Shown: positions 23,770 through 36,791 of the stretch, piece after piece | How positions within the stretch are numbered: position 1 is the first letter of the stretch | How the letters are laid out: every line of letters starts with the position of its first letter | NCBI GenBank assembly: GCA_013398955.1 | Contig: VWPU01002890.1 | Location: 62,001-126,000 of the forward strand | DNA: 64,000 bases | Origin: Callaeas wilsoni | Lineage: Eukaryota; Chordata; Aves; Passeriformes; Callaeidae | Reading direction: 5' to 3' | The notes under the pieces: generated by a model | Database searches by the model: none | What the model saw: only the letters and a program-made list of their open reading frames with translations | Told to the model about the DNA's origin: nothing | Made by a program: the position numbers and the translations under genes

Positions 23770-26700
23770 GCAATGAATTAAAGTAAATCCAAAGTACTTC
23801 TTGCTATCATACCTCAGCTAGACTAGAGGAAATGTATTAAATCACTCATATACTGTAAAGAAGATGCTATTTTTAGACTGCAAATTCCTTTTCCCAGTAG
23901 CAGCGTGCTAATGTCACATCATGCTATCAGGGTGGGTTTTCATTCTTTTATCTTTTTTTAAGCTTGCAGACAAATATCTTACACATCTCTTTTATGGTTT
24001 TAAACTGCTACCATTACAAGGCTGATTAATAAGGCTTTATGAGCTAATTAATATGCTTTTATCTATATGAGCTTTTATCTTTATGTGACTGATTGCTACA
24101 GCAATTCTATAACATTACAGGAAGCTATTTATTTTCAAATTAGCAATGTCATCATGACCTTTTACCACACATCTAAGTCAAGGTTCTGGCCTGCCAGGTA
24201 AATAGAGGGTAGCTCAGACTGTTCAGTGCCGGCTGTAAATTACATGCTGGTGAGTGAGTGTCATGATCTCTGTTCCTTGATGTGAATGCAGCAGTTTATT
24301 CTCCCAAACATAAGCCATGATGGAATTCTTGAACACTGAAATGTAGGATGAAACAGTCAATTTTTAAAGTAGTGATGGCAGTAGGAGTATTAATGAATGT
24401 GCTTACTGGGGAAAGTGTTCGTGTGCCTGGGCCAGTCCCTGCTGACACCTGTGTCTGGACCTGCGTCCTGGCCACTCAGGGACATCTCCAATACGTGCAG
24501 TTGCTCTGTCCAAGATCCTGTGCAGGGCGTGTTTTGAGAAGGTACAGCACCAGGCTGATGTGGATCTCCATTTTTGATTTGTGGTTCCTCCAAAACCAGT
24601 ATCTGTGCTGAATAACTGGGCAGAACACTGAAAGTTCCCTATGCAAAGCAGCAAAGCACAAATATTTATATTACTGTGGTATATGGAACCTCTGCAGGAT
24701 ATGGGTTAAGCTTGGCCCTTGGTAGGGGACTAACCCATAGGAGGAATTTCTTCCTTCAAAAAACTTAAAATCTCAGCAGTAACAAAAAGAGAGAGGTTAG
24801 AGTATAGTCATGAAGAACAAGTTCTGTCTTGTAATGACTGTTACTTCAGCATTAATTTGCATTCAAATATATTTGAGGACATTTACAGGGGGAATTATTT
24901 TGAGGTATTAATTTTGTAATCTTTAAATCATCCAGCATCTTAAGTCTGTCTTCCATTTGAAATGACTGGACATTGTGAATACCAAGATGCCACTACAAAT
25001 ATTTAGACTTTAACAAAAGATGTTATTTTGATGAAAATTCTGTTTAGATTATCTGGAAAAAAATTAGCTTGTATTGATAACTCAGCTAATTTAAAGCACA
25101 AAAATAATATTAGTTGGGAAAATAAATATTACTATTATGCTACTCATACCAAAACCCCTTGTTTTTTACTCTACTGTAGTTTCAAAGTTATAGATAAGTA
25201 ACTTAAGAAAAATTCCTTAGATTTGCTTCAAAAAAAGTTTTGATTTGGATCCCTCAAAAGTACATAGCGTGATTTCTTTTAAGTTTAGAACTGATCTGAC
25301 TTCCCTCCATTAGTGTTAAAATATAAAATTCTGGATGATTACACAAAGGGATTAAAAACTGTAGTGTATCTAGGGGAGCACACTCACAAAAGGATGGGAA
25401 GGAATGCATGTGGTATTTGTGCAACTATCATGCAAGCTTTCAAAGGATTTCTGTTGTAATTCAAGATTAGTTGAGCATAAGTTAATGGACTCTTAAAGTA
25501 TTACCCAAAGCTTATTATGATAGACTATAGCAGCCTCTTTCTAAAATGTTTTTTAATGATATCAACTACAAGGTCCCTGAAGACGTGGTATTTCTAGGCT
25601 TAGTAGTTCTTCATCAAATATTAAAATAGGTCAAGCAATTTGGGTTCAGTTCCTTTTCTGTTCATGCTCCTGCTGTAGTGTGCATACCAAGTGGAGTGCA
25701 TTATGTAGATTTACCAACTGTTGAGTCCTCCGCTTTTTTCATTATGTTGTTTATTTTGCAGTCTTTACTGAGAGTGGAAAAGCTAAAATTACACACCAAG
25801 GAATCCTGATATTTACTAATTCCATAAAGTTAAGGTCATCTTCTGTAGCAATGAGAGAATAAATTAATTTATCAGAATTCAATCTTGCAGATGCAGGTAA
25901 TCCATAATGAAAAGAATGAGATGAGAACAAATGACTCAACAAGGTTCTTAGTTGCATGATTAAACGACTAATATCTTACAGTATGAGTAGCAATATATCT
26001 CTGTGAATAAAAATGTGTGTTTCCCAGGAAATATTTGCATTTGTCAATCAGAATTTGGCTAAATTAAGACTCGAAATTTTATTGATAGAGCCAAGTAGTT
26101 AAAGGCAATCACCAAAAGGCAAATATTCCTCCTTCACTTTCCAACCGAACAATTTTCCACATCCCTTGTTTTGTTTCTAAGCAGAAACAGGGATGAAGCA
26201 TGTTTAAAGCTTAATTCCACAAATCAGCATTAAGTTATGTACAAAGTTTTGTAAATATTAGACAGGAATCAGACCAAACAGGTCCATGTTATAAACTTAG
26301 CTTTGGTTGAGTATAAAGGAATGTGACCCTTCAGACTTCTTTTATTTAAAAACTGAATGTACAAAGCAGTGCACAGAACGGAAATGTTTAAGGTAGATAT
26401 TTAGAATAGAATAAAAATCTTTTGAGGTTTCAAAAATAAAGCTGCACACATCTTTTAGATATAGAACCTGACATGGAAAGAGGATTCTTAGGGCATGAGT
26501 TTCAGTGAAGACATGAAAGTGTGTGACTTTATATTTGTAGTTCACCGGTAACATTGTTAAATGTCTTTTAATACCTTTTGTTCTAGAGTAGCAAAATGCT
26601 ACTGTCATTGATTTCATCAAAAGCAAGATCTGGCAGCAGAGCTGCTGCTGCGCAGTACACAAGTTTAGGGGACAGTTTGGGATGCTTGGTTTTTATTTTA

Positions 26701-27820
26701 AGCAGTCTAATATTTAGCAACTTAACAACTTAGTAGGGTGAGCCTTTTGTTTTGAAAAATGTTGCAGGGGTTGTTCAGAGCAATGTCCTTGATACAGGAG
26801 CGGGATCCATGAAAGAGTATGTCAAGTATAGTTTGGAGTCGGCAGACTAAAATTATCCATGAATCTTTGATTTAACTTTGATGCCAGAGAGAATCTTTGT
26901 TCTGATATTTATCACAAAGACTGTCAAGTCATTGTCCAGTAAAAGTAAAATCATGTGTTTCATTGTGTCTCTTTGCCAATACTGGCATATCATTATCTTA
27001 GTTTACCTTTCTTCTGTGTATTTGGTTATGTTTCTGGCAATTTAATATGCTTATCATTATGATTTCAAAGATGCCTTATTGGTAATTATATATTTCAAGA
27101 TGAGCTGCCAACTATTCTGATGAAATTTCTGAGTATCACTTTGAGCAAACTTAGATTTATTTATTTTAATAGATCACTGTGGGATAAATGTCATGATTAT
27201 CCTCTTGATATTCAAATAAATCTCAGATTTATTTCCATGCCAAGCACTGTGAGACAAAATAACAATAATTTTTGGATGATGACTATGACCAGCAAAATAA
27301 AAGAGCCATTCCTTAGGAAAAGACTTGATCCAACATCCCTACAAGTTACTGCAATGCGTCTTTTGACTTGCAGATTTTGAATCATGGTGTAAGTGTGCAG
27401 ATTCAAGGGCCCAACAGTTACAACTTTGTGTCTTTTTACTGCCTGCCTTATTACATCTCGGTCGCAAATTGTGGCCAAGATTACATACCAAGAGCTTTTG
27501 TGGAAGGGTTTTATATTTCTTATGTGTATGTAGTATTTTTCAAGTTTCTGTTGGCTCTAAAATAATTAACGATTGTAAGATAGAAAAGTGAGTAACCAGA
27601 ATACTAATAACTGCAACTTCATCTTAAAATAAAATTTTAAATATTAGAAATTTGCAAAACTACTTATGCAAATTAAATTGCCCCATCTCACTGGCTATAA
27701 TAATCCTACTCAATTATGTTACTGCTAAGACATATACATTTATCGAGTTTGGATAAATGAGTACAATTCTTCAAAGGCTTTGTGTAATTGCTTCTAGACT
27801 TGCCATCAGCTGTACTTGTC

Positions 27821-27945
27821 TTTGTGATTGTATCTGTAGTTGGTAGGTTTTCATGCTGTAATTGTATGTTCATTGTTTGTGATTGTATCTATGGGGTTTT
27901 TATGCAGTAATTTTGAATGGCAATTGTCTGATTGTACCTTTGATG
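27821..27945. repeat. Imperfect short tandem array, about 50-55-bp unit
   Basis: The words tttgtgattgtatc...tgctgtaattgtatg recur at 27821 and 27876 (55-bp shift). A third, weaker copy (ttgtctgattgtacc) starts near 27924. Units share gattgta and a following tgc-gtaatt block. The array is decayed and T-rich, and I see no coding or structural role. Confidence 0.5.
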
Positions 27946-28841
27946 AAAATTTTAATGTTACTTTTACCCAGAATGTACTTACTTACAAGCAATTCACATA
28001 AACCAATATATACTAGAATGAAAATTATATAAATAAAATGAGAGGGCATTTCCACAAAGATAACACATTGTGAATTATAAAGGTAAGTATTTTAGTAATT
28101 TATAACTTTGCAATTCAATTTATTCTGACAAGGAAAAAGTGATTGAGAGAGGCTGGTAAATATGGTATGACTCAGAAGCTTTGAGGGCTTTCACAATCTT
28201 TTTGCTTGTTCTTCTGTGCAAATTCCCATATGCACTCTAGCTAATTATATCAACTTTTACAAGATACTCAAGGGCCGTTGTCCTTTTTTTCAATGCAGAA
28301 ACACAGCACAAGAGCAGAGCCAACCCAGTAGGCAGGCAGGCATTTTCCTGGGTACCATCCAGTGGCAGGGACTTTAGTGTGAGTGGACACCAGGCACCTT
28401 TCTGCTCTTGTTAACTGGTCCCAGGAGAGCCTCTCTGTAAGCCTGTTCCATCCAGGTAATTTTGGTAGTGAGTATTCTGAATGATTTATCTTGCCTAAAC
28501 ATCTCAAGACTCTCAGTACAGCCGTGGAGCCACCAGGTATTTTCAAGACCATATGTAAGCATGGTCTGGCTGCAAAGAAGGACAAACCATAGGCATATTC
28601 CATAAATTCTAGTGTATGAAATATACTTTCACCCAAGCACTCACATATAGAAGACAAAAGCTAGTTTATTGTCAGTAGTAGCAGTCTTAGGATTAGATTT
28701 TTTTGTTTGCTTGTTTAGGAAGTGTTTTTCCGTGATTTCCATTTTCATGGCTGGTTCAACTAGAAGAAGAAGTAGATTTTGAAAACTCTCTGAAATCAAG
28801 AGTCCAAAAGAAGTTTAATGCTCTTGGATTATATTTTACTT

Positions 28842-28872
28842 TCTCTCTCTCTCTCACTTCCTCTCTCTCTCT
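28842..28872. repeat. (TC)n microsatellite, interrupted
   Basis: Two (TC)n blocks separated by acttc, followed by a poly-T run. An ordinary dinucleotide repeat. Confidence 0.9.
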
Positions 28873-31800
28873 ATTTTTTTTTAGCTTATTAACTTTGAGT
28901 AGTCACAGACTATCTTTTCTGTTTCATCATTCAAGGCCAGTGGTAGGGAATTCTCCAACTGAATTTTTTTTTCTGACAGTATTTTTACATTTAATTTTTG
29001 ATGTTTTTCTTACATGTCTTTATTTCAGATAAGGGAAGTTGAATAAAAATGCTACACTCAGCACATTTTCTTAATTGGTTGATGCCACTTCATTCAGATA
29101 ATGTGATGAAAGATTCTCCTTCCCCTTAGAGACTATTCATTCAGGTATGACTTTGCTGGTATTTCTAGAAATTATTGGATTCATTTTTTACAGATAGCAT
29201 TTTTTTCAGTTCTTACTTGTTTTTCCCCCAAACGACTTAACAGTAAATGATAAAGATAGAGGCCCCAGCCCGAGTCAAATCTAATAATTCAGTGGCTAGA
29301 ATTCAGCAGTAAACCAGAAGAAAAAGAATTAATTACAAGCTGTTTTTGTTAGCAAATGCTGTAGTAGTGAACCATGAATAGGTGAGCAGTTAAGACCAGA
29401 TGCACTATTTAAATGGATTAGGTGGGCCAGTTAACTATTGTTAGGAGGCATTGCAATTAATTTAATTGAATCTCTTCTTTTCTTTTGGCAGGGATCTCAA
29501 AAGGCAGACATTTAATTGCCCAGAATGCCTGTGGTAGACAAACAATTTCAGACTAAATATAATATACTTCTAATGTTTTCCTTAAGTGTGAACTATCCTT
29601 ACTTTTTTAAAGGTAGGAACAATTTGAAAGCACTGACTCTATTGCTTTCGTCCAACTTTGGAGTTCTCTAGGGCTGCCTGAGAGAGAGGATGAAAACTAA
29701 GATGGCATATAAGGAAAGATGTGCCACTTTAGCAGGGAAAGCTTCGGTACTTAGTTAAAGTAACAAGTCAGGCTCTTCTACTATAAGTCCTTCGTGAATA
29801 GAAATGCCTCAAAGACTTAATCAAAGACTTCAGTATTTATAGTTCTCCACAGTTTAGAATTTCCTCAAACCACTAGATCTTGTGAAGTTTAGCATCATGA
29901 TGAATTAGAATGGTTCCCACATTACGTGAATGCTCGGAGTCTGTCAAAAGGGAAGGAATTAAATGTTTGTGGCTAAGAGTCTTTCAAGAGAGAAGTGAAT
30001 GCATAGGTTAAACCTATGCTTTCTGAGTTGTTTATTTCTTTAACACTGAAGAAGTTAAAAAAACCCCACCACCTCAAATCTCTACACCTCATACACCTGG
30101 AATGATTTCTGGAGTCTCCTGCAGACCTCATGAGATCATTAACCAGTGTCTTTGTGGGGCTGTGTCCCTTCCCTGATGCTTTCTAGCCATGACATTGGAC
30201 TGTGGGAGTTTTGACAACTCAAATGGGACTCAAAAGAATGAATACAAGAAGGAAGTCCTCAGTGAGTCTTGGAGATTGGTGTGCTGTTGTGCTGCCTTCT
30301 AGCAAAAGTGAATTCTGACTTTTGGTCTATTTTCAGAATCACATCTGTGTTTTACATTCTGCTAGCAGACCAGATCAGAAAACCTTCTACAGAAGCAATA
30401 TGTATCTGTACTTTGTGAGCATGAGGGATCAATGGCTTGCTACCCCTACGTGGTGGGTTACCCAGATTGTTGTACAGCAAAATATTCTTCATTACAGGTT
30501 TTGAACTTTGTGTGGCTGAGGAAGGAAAAAAAATCAGTGTCTCCATTCATCTAAGACATCTCTAGTCACATGACTGCTATGCAAAAATATGAGGTTTTAA
30601 AAAAATATTAAAAATAATAATAGTTTTACTTGCTTTCAGATCACTAAACCCACAAACATTTTTTTTCTGTAATAAGCAGATAAGGGATTTGTATTTTCCA
30701 TCTGAACTATTTTTGAAGAATTTATCCCTCCTCTGCTTAATTGAAAGAGTCCTGAAACTGAACCAACATGCCATGCACAGCATTTCTGTGAGAAAATTAT
30801 CTCATGCCCACTTGTTTTAAGGTCTGGAACTCCAGGGAAGTTTGTATCGTGTCAAGTAAAATCCACTTTTTTTCAGGAGATCAGCAAAAGGTTTTCTCAT
30901 GCTCTGTTGTGTACAGATGCCCAAGCCTCCTGCGGTGTTCTGCATTCATAGATTTCAACGTGCTCCTTGGAAAGAGGGCAATTTCAAACCTGAGGGGAAC
31001 AGCTTCTCCTTTAAACTTCACAGCTGGCCGTGCTAAGAAGCCCATGTTCAAAAATAAGCATCTGCCTGAAGAGTGTATATGTGACTACTAAAAAAAAAAA
31101 AGGAAAGGAAAATGTAGGTTATAAGCTAAGCCGGTCTGAGACTCAATGTGGGCATTTGTTTGTGTACATCTGACAGACTTTGTACAGACAGATCTTCATC
31201 AAGTAATAAACCTTTCCAAGGAAACTCTGCCCTAAATACTAATGTTTGCTTTCAGTTGTTTTTACTCATTTACTGAGAATAACAAAAAAATTGTCCATTT
31301 TAAGTAGCAACAGTAAATTATATATCATAGATTTGTAGAATCATCTATGTTCACTGACACTTGATTACTTTATACTAATTGGTTTAGTAAGTACCAATTA
31401 TATCCCTAAATGGTTTTCTGAATGTTAATATATCAGCTACATTCTGCATTTTCCTACATATTTTGTAGTTAGAAAATGAAGCAGCAAGATTTCTCTTTCA
31501 TACCTATTAGTCATCATTACATTCTCCAGTAAAATGTTATTTCAATGTAGTGATATTTGCAAACACATTTAGACTGTAGCTCCCAACATTCATGTTAAAT
31601 GTTAACCCATTATATTACTCAAGGTAGAATCAATGTGGCACAAAACCATGAAGGAGAGAAACCATCCACTGAAGTTATGAACAGAATGTGTTTTGTACAT
31701 TTATCTGTATATAACTTTGGCTGACTAATTAATGGGAGTATAAAGAGTTTATAATGACCTTAACTATTGATACGGCCTAATTAAACTCTGCAGCAATTTA

Positions 31801-32270
31801 GTAATGCATCATATTAGTGATTTCTCAGAACAGAAGTGGTCCCATTGGTGTTAATATAGCTGTTCGGTTGGCTTTGTGTGCTGAAGATTTTTCTGCTGAA
31901 GAGTAATAATTTGCTGAGACTAAAAGCCTTGCAGAGATGTGTCAAATCCAAGGAAAATTTTAGAAATGTAAAAAATAATTTGCTTTTGAGCTGTCACTTG
32001 GAAATTAAATGGCAATCTTCATTTAGTTTTGCATGGAGCTTTGCTTAATTTTATCTAAAAATAAAGCAAACCAATATTTATGTCAAAATGTTGATATGGA
32101 ATGATAATGATTAAGTCTGGACTTCTCATGCCCATCTTCTGTTTGGCTTCAAGTACTAAAATTCCCAATGTCTCCCTTGATTGTTTTGGAAAGAATGATA
32201 CATGTTTAACATCCACAAACAGATAAAATGAATAACATTCAGCTTATGCAAGTATGTACTAAAAATACAC

Positions 32271-32284
32271 ATATATATATATAT
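32271..32284. repeat. (AT)7 microsatellite
   Basis: Seven AT units preceded by acac. A short simple repeat. Confidence 0.9.
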
Positions 32285-33009
32285 GACAATAACGTGTACC
32301 TATTCTGCCCATGATGAGGCAGATGAGGCTAGCTGTAAGTGAATTTGTTTGCACTCCCATAGGAGTCTAGCTGCAGTAGAATTGAACCCTATGTGAATTA
32401 ATTTATCCTGCTTTCAGGCTGCTTGGCAGCTTTTGGCCCTTCTGCTCCTGTATTTATGGCTGGCCTGAGGATGTACACGCTGCGTGACAGTGTGCAGCAC
32501 AGGCATATATCCTTATTCAGTGTTTAAGCACGGGAGTAGCTGTTACTCTGAGTTGTCAGCTGGTTATTTCTTAGAGAAGCTGTCGTGGGGATTGCATGCT
32601 GTGGAATTCACATTACTGTTTAAAATACTGTGTGATTTTTCTAGATTAAAGAACCCTGTCAGGTAAAATACAGACCACACTTTGAATTTTATGTTTTCCC
32701 TCTATTCTTAATGTGTTTTGAATTAAAATTTTTGAATTCATGTTTCATTTGAATTACTTCGTCTCTGCCACACTTTGCTTTTGTGCTAGTCTCTCATCCT
32801 TTGCTGGTAAAAGTGTGACTTCTCTTTGTTTTAAATGACTACGTTTTAAATTTCTGAATAAACAGTTAACATAAAAACTTATGCTAATTTTTTGACAGGA
32901 AGAATGTAAATTTACTTCCAAATTTTCCCTTCAGAAACTCTCACTGCATTTTCTTGTTTCAAAGAAAGTCTGACATTACAACTCAATGCAACCATAAAGT
33001 CTTGAAGTC

Positions 33010-33027
33010 TTTTTTTTTTTTTTTTTT
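33010..33027. repeat. Poly-T run of 18
   Basis: Uninterrupted T18 on the plus strand, just before a short open stretch (33037-33132). It could act as a pyrimidine tract or be the poly-A tail of an unrecognised minus-strand retrocopy. No target duplication is evident. Confidence 0.85.
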
Positions 33028-36000
33028 AATGGTGAGGATACCTAAGCTGCCAATCAGAACTGAGACACCTGTGGTGCTAGACCCAAACACTTTGATAGCT
33101 TGTTTCCAGCCCGTGAAGAATGCACGAAACAAGTGAGGTACTAAACATCAGACATGCTGAAGGGAGTGGTTATTCAGACGGACTATGTATGCCCATCAGT
33201 GATATCGAATGGTGAAGAGAGGACAAAGCATGCTTCCTTATGTATATGCACACTTTCAGAACATGATATGATAGTAAGAGCAAAGGTATATTTTAAGGTT
33301 CTCTTACCTGATCTGGAGGTCTCATAGAATGTGTATGTTTAAGACAGAGAGCCACACAAAGGGATCTGAAAGAGAGTTTAACATGCTGTCACATCTCCTT
33401 GCACAGTGTGACTTGGTTCTAGAGATGGTCCAGTCACATCAGCTTTACACCATGGCTGGGTGGTTTAACTGTGCCAGAGCAAAGCTTTTAGAGTCAGCCT
33501 CGATAAAATCTACATGGAGCTGCATTGCAGAGTAGACCTAACGTATGTTGCTGTTGTATTTAGTAAAGAACTTAAGAAAATATTAATGGGGGAAATTCCA
33601 TGTTGTATTTGCAGCAGAATGGAGATTCTTCAAACTGCTTCATACCTCTTTTGTGTTGAATAACTCCAATATTTGAAACTGTAACCAAGTGGAATCCAAT
33701 GGCAATTAGGTACAAAGACCTCCTCTCTTTCCATTTTAAAGAAGCCATGGGATTTCTTGGGTCTGTGGTGACTTGTCTTAATACGTCTTACACTACTTAG
33801 AAGTCCTCTTCTGATTTTTCTTTGGCTTGTCTTTGAAGCTGCTAAATCAGGCATCATTGGAGGAATAATCTCTTTTCCATTGTTTCCAAAAGATGGAGTA
33901 ACTGAAAATTAATGGAACTGAAGGGAGAAAAACTGATATCCTCAAAGAAGAAAAATAAGTGCAACAAAGTCTAAAATTAAAATGTACTGAAGCAGATTTG
34001 ATATAGTACATAGCAAGCTTGAGCTAAATGGAATGCTGCCAAAACTGGGTATTGCATTCCTTAGGAAAAGCAGAGTCTGTTTTGAATTCTGTGATCAATG
34101 TGGCAAAAGCATTACTCGTCATTATGTTAAAAAAAATAACAAGCTGACTGCAAGACAGCAGTGCAGCAAGTGGTGATTCTTGCTCACTTTCTCATGGGAG
34201 AGATGGTCTGTTTGGTAAACTGGGCACTGAATAAGTACTCGCAAAACCTAAGGTCTGTGATGAATCCTGCTATTTTTTGTCTTTGTGATCTTGAGCATGT
34301 TATTCCTCTGCTGCTTTTCCTACTTATTTTTATGTCATAGTTACAGAGGTAGCAGACTCATGGGAGCAGTGCCTATCTCTTCTTTTCCGGAAAGCTAAGC
34401 AACACACATGGCACGTTCTCTGTCTCTGTCAATTCAAATTTCAAAATCCCAGCCTGACTTGCCCCTCTGCAAACCTGTTTATGCTTTCCCAACTCTTTTT
34501 GATCCTGCCTATTCCTCCTGTCTGCTCTCACCCACTTCAAGAGCTGCAGGGATATTAGAGGACCATGTTTCTGATCGCGGGGAAAACAATCATTCTGCAC
34601 TACTCTGGCTTGTGTCACTGGCAAAGTACTTTGCTGTTTCAAGCACATATTTTGATGACTCTCTTCAATACATATTTGTTTCCAGAGCTGAATAAGGCAG
34701 AGCTTTTCTCAGTCGCATAAATCAAGAAGAAATCAGTGAAAGGAAAGTCTGTAAAAAGAACCCTCAGGTCTGGCCAGTCTGCTTCTAGTTTTCGCAAAGT
34801 GAATATTTTATGCCTAAATTGTAAAGCTGCACTGATTTATGACACCTCTGGAACAGGACAACTCATTTTCAAGGAACTTTATAATTAAATAATATTTAAT
34901 GAAGTGTGAGGCATTCAAATATTTTTAAATTCAATCAGAGTCTAAAATTTCTATTGCATCATACAGTTACAGAGAGGCTAAGGATTTCTAACAAATTTTA
35001 TAGGATTTTTACTTGAAGGAAAGAGTAAATTTCCCTTTCTTACTAAGTATCTTCTGAAAAAACATGACTTATAAGAAATACTTGATTTCCTAATTGAAAA
35101 AAAAATCAATCTATAAACTTATCTTCAAGGATTTTATTGCCTAAGCTTCTGTTTCAAATTAATGTATAAAAACTTTATTAAAAAACCCCAACAGATATTA
35201 GCTCCGCCTTTGAAAACAATAAGTTTTTTAGAAGGAAATTTGGGACTAAATAACTTTTTAAAATGAGGCCTCTCATATATTTACCATTATCCCATATCTT
35301 CCCCAACATTCTATTTAAATAGAATATAAGCTGGGCAGTTTTGTTTATTCGTTTGGGAAAAAAGGTCATTTTCTTCTGGAATTAATGGTAGATTAATGGT
35401 AAGAGTCAGAGAAGATATAGGGACATTAATTACGTGAGACCTCCTTATAAGTGCTAGTATTAGAGAACTTATTCTAGGGGATTTATATTAATGGGATGTC
35501 ATATGCAGCAAGGAATAAAACACATACTTAATGTGGGTAAAAACACTGAAATAAAATCGAGAGAGGATTAGATCAAGCTTCCAATTACTTTTGTCTGACA
35601 ATAGCTAATTTTACAAAGTACTTGGGGAAAACAAGATTGGATCGTGAGGATTTAAGCCATCTACAGTTAAATGCTTGCAAATGAACCTTCTTGGTTTCAG
35701 TAATTTTTAAAGGATTGATTTATATTTAATTGACATATGTATACCTATGCATAATTCCACAGATGCATGCATAATTAAAAACTGAAAATACAGCCAAGAG
35801 AAAATGATGGGCCACTATACTTAAATTATATAAACTAAATTCCTTTGAAAAAAAGATCAAAAATCTGATTTGTAAAAAACTTTTTAAAAAAATGTCTTCT
35901 AAGATAATGTAAGTGGGTTTATTTTCCCTGAGAAAATGTAGCCAAGTATTTCTCAGTGAAGCTGAGAGGCGAAAAAAGCTTCAGGTAATAATGTCGCACA

Positions 36001-36591
36001 CCGCAGAGAGCTCTTGAATTCTAGATGTGATTTTAAAACTAAGGTTCAGAAGCTGATTAAGGACCAGAATCCCTGGCTGAGGTTCTGATTAACATTTTGA
36101 ACATGAAGCGAAATATTCAGTCTCTGCATAATTACAAAATAGAGACATCAAAGAAGAAAAATGCCTTTGAGTGATCTATTCTATCTCTTTGTGAAAGCAA
36201 GATTATATTTTTAAGCTGACAGTTACAAGGGTTTTTCCAAATGTAATTTTGAGGGTTCCCATTGATAGAATTTAAACTGTTTCTTTTGGAAAAGTATCCC
36301 ATGACCTAAAGGGTCTTTCTGGAAAATTTTGCTGTTGCACTGACATCCACAAATCTTTCTCCCTTTATGTCTCAGGTGATGTCTCGTTACACTTATGGTT
36401 TGCCTTTACATCCATATTAAAATACTAAGGGAAGAGTGAAAAAAGACCTAAAAACATACAGAGTTTAAAAATATTTTAAAAGCCTAAACGTGCATGTAAA
36501 TAAATACATTAAACTTTTTTTTAAACATTTGACTCATAGGAAGGGACACATTGCATTAGATGTGTAATAATTTCCTTATATTTAGTGAAAG

Positions 36592-36791
36592 CCTTCCTTC
36601 CTTCCTTCCTTCCTTCCTTCCTTCCTTCCTTCCTTCCTTCCTTCCTTCCTTCCTCCCTTCCTTCTTCCTCTCCCCCCCCCCCTCATTCTCATTATCTCCC
36701 ACTCTTTCCCCTCTNTCCTTCCTTCCTTCCTTCCTTCCTTCCTTCCTTCCTTCCTTCCTTCCTTCCTTCCTTCCTTCCTTCCTTCCTTCCT
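36592..36791. repeat. (TTCC)n tetranucleotide microsatellite with an internal C-rich break
   Basis: Perfect TTCC/CCTT units run from 36592 to about 36654. An impure interval follows with a C11-12 run at about 36672-36682 and one ambiguous base, n, at 36715. Pure units then resume to 36791. Translations such as repeated Pro-Ser-Phe-Leu on the plus strand and Lys-Glu-Gly-Arg on the minus strand are artefacts. The true length in the genome may differ from the assembled length, because the n marks uncertainty inside the array. Confidence 0.98.

Larger units (their letters stand above)
23775..36591. other. Long unique AT-rich stretch, no recognised gene or large repeat
   Basis: Almost 13 kb with no CR1 or LTR that I can see. 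Small simple repeats at 27821-27945, 28842-28872, 32271-32284 and 33010-33027 are listed separately. Two sub-blocks, about 23960-24180 and 31690-32110, are rich in TAAT/ATTA and GATA-type words and read like conserved non-coding DNA, but conservation cannot be seen from one sequence. A 129-codon minus frame at 28268-28657 has no family resemblance. Confidence 0.5.

Noticed and set aside
27821..27945. Possible CRISPR-like spaced repeats
   Set aside because: Repeats are imperfect, adjacent rather than evenly spaced by unique spacers, and the DNA is vertebrate. It is a decayed tandem array.
28268..28657. 129-codon minus-strand open frame
   Set aside because: No recognised domain, and an overlapping second minus frame is also open. 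Consistent with a locally GC-richer patch.
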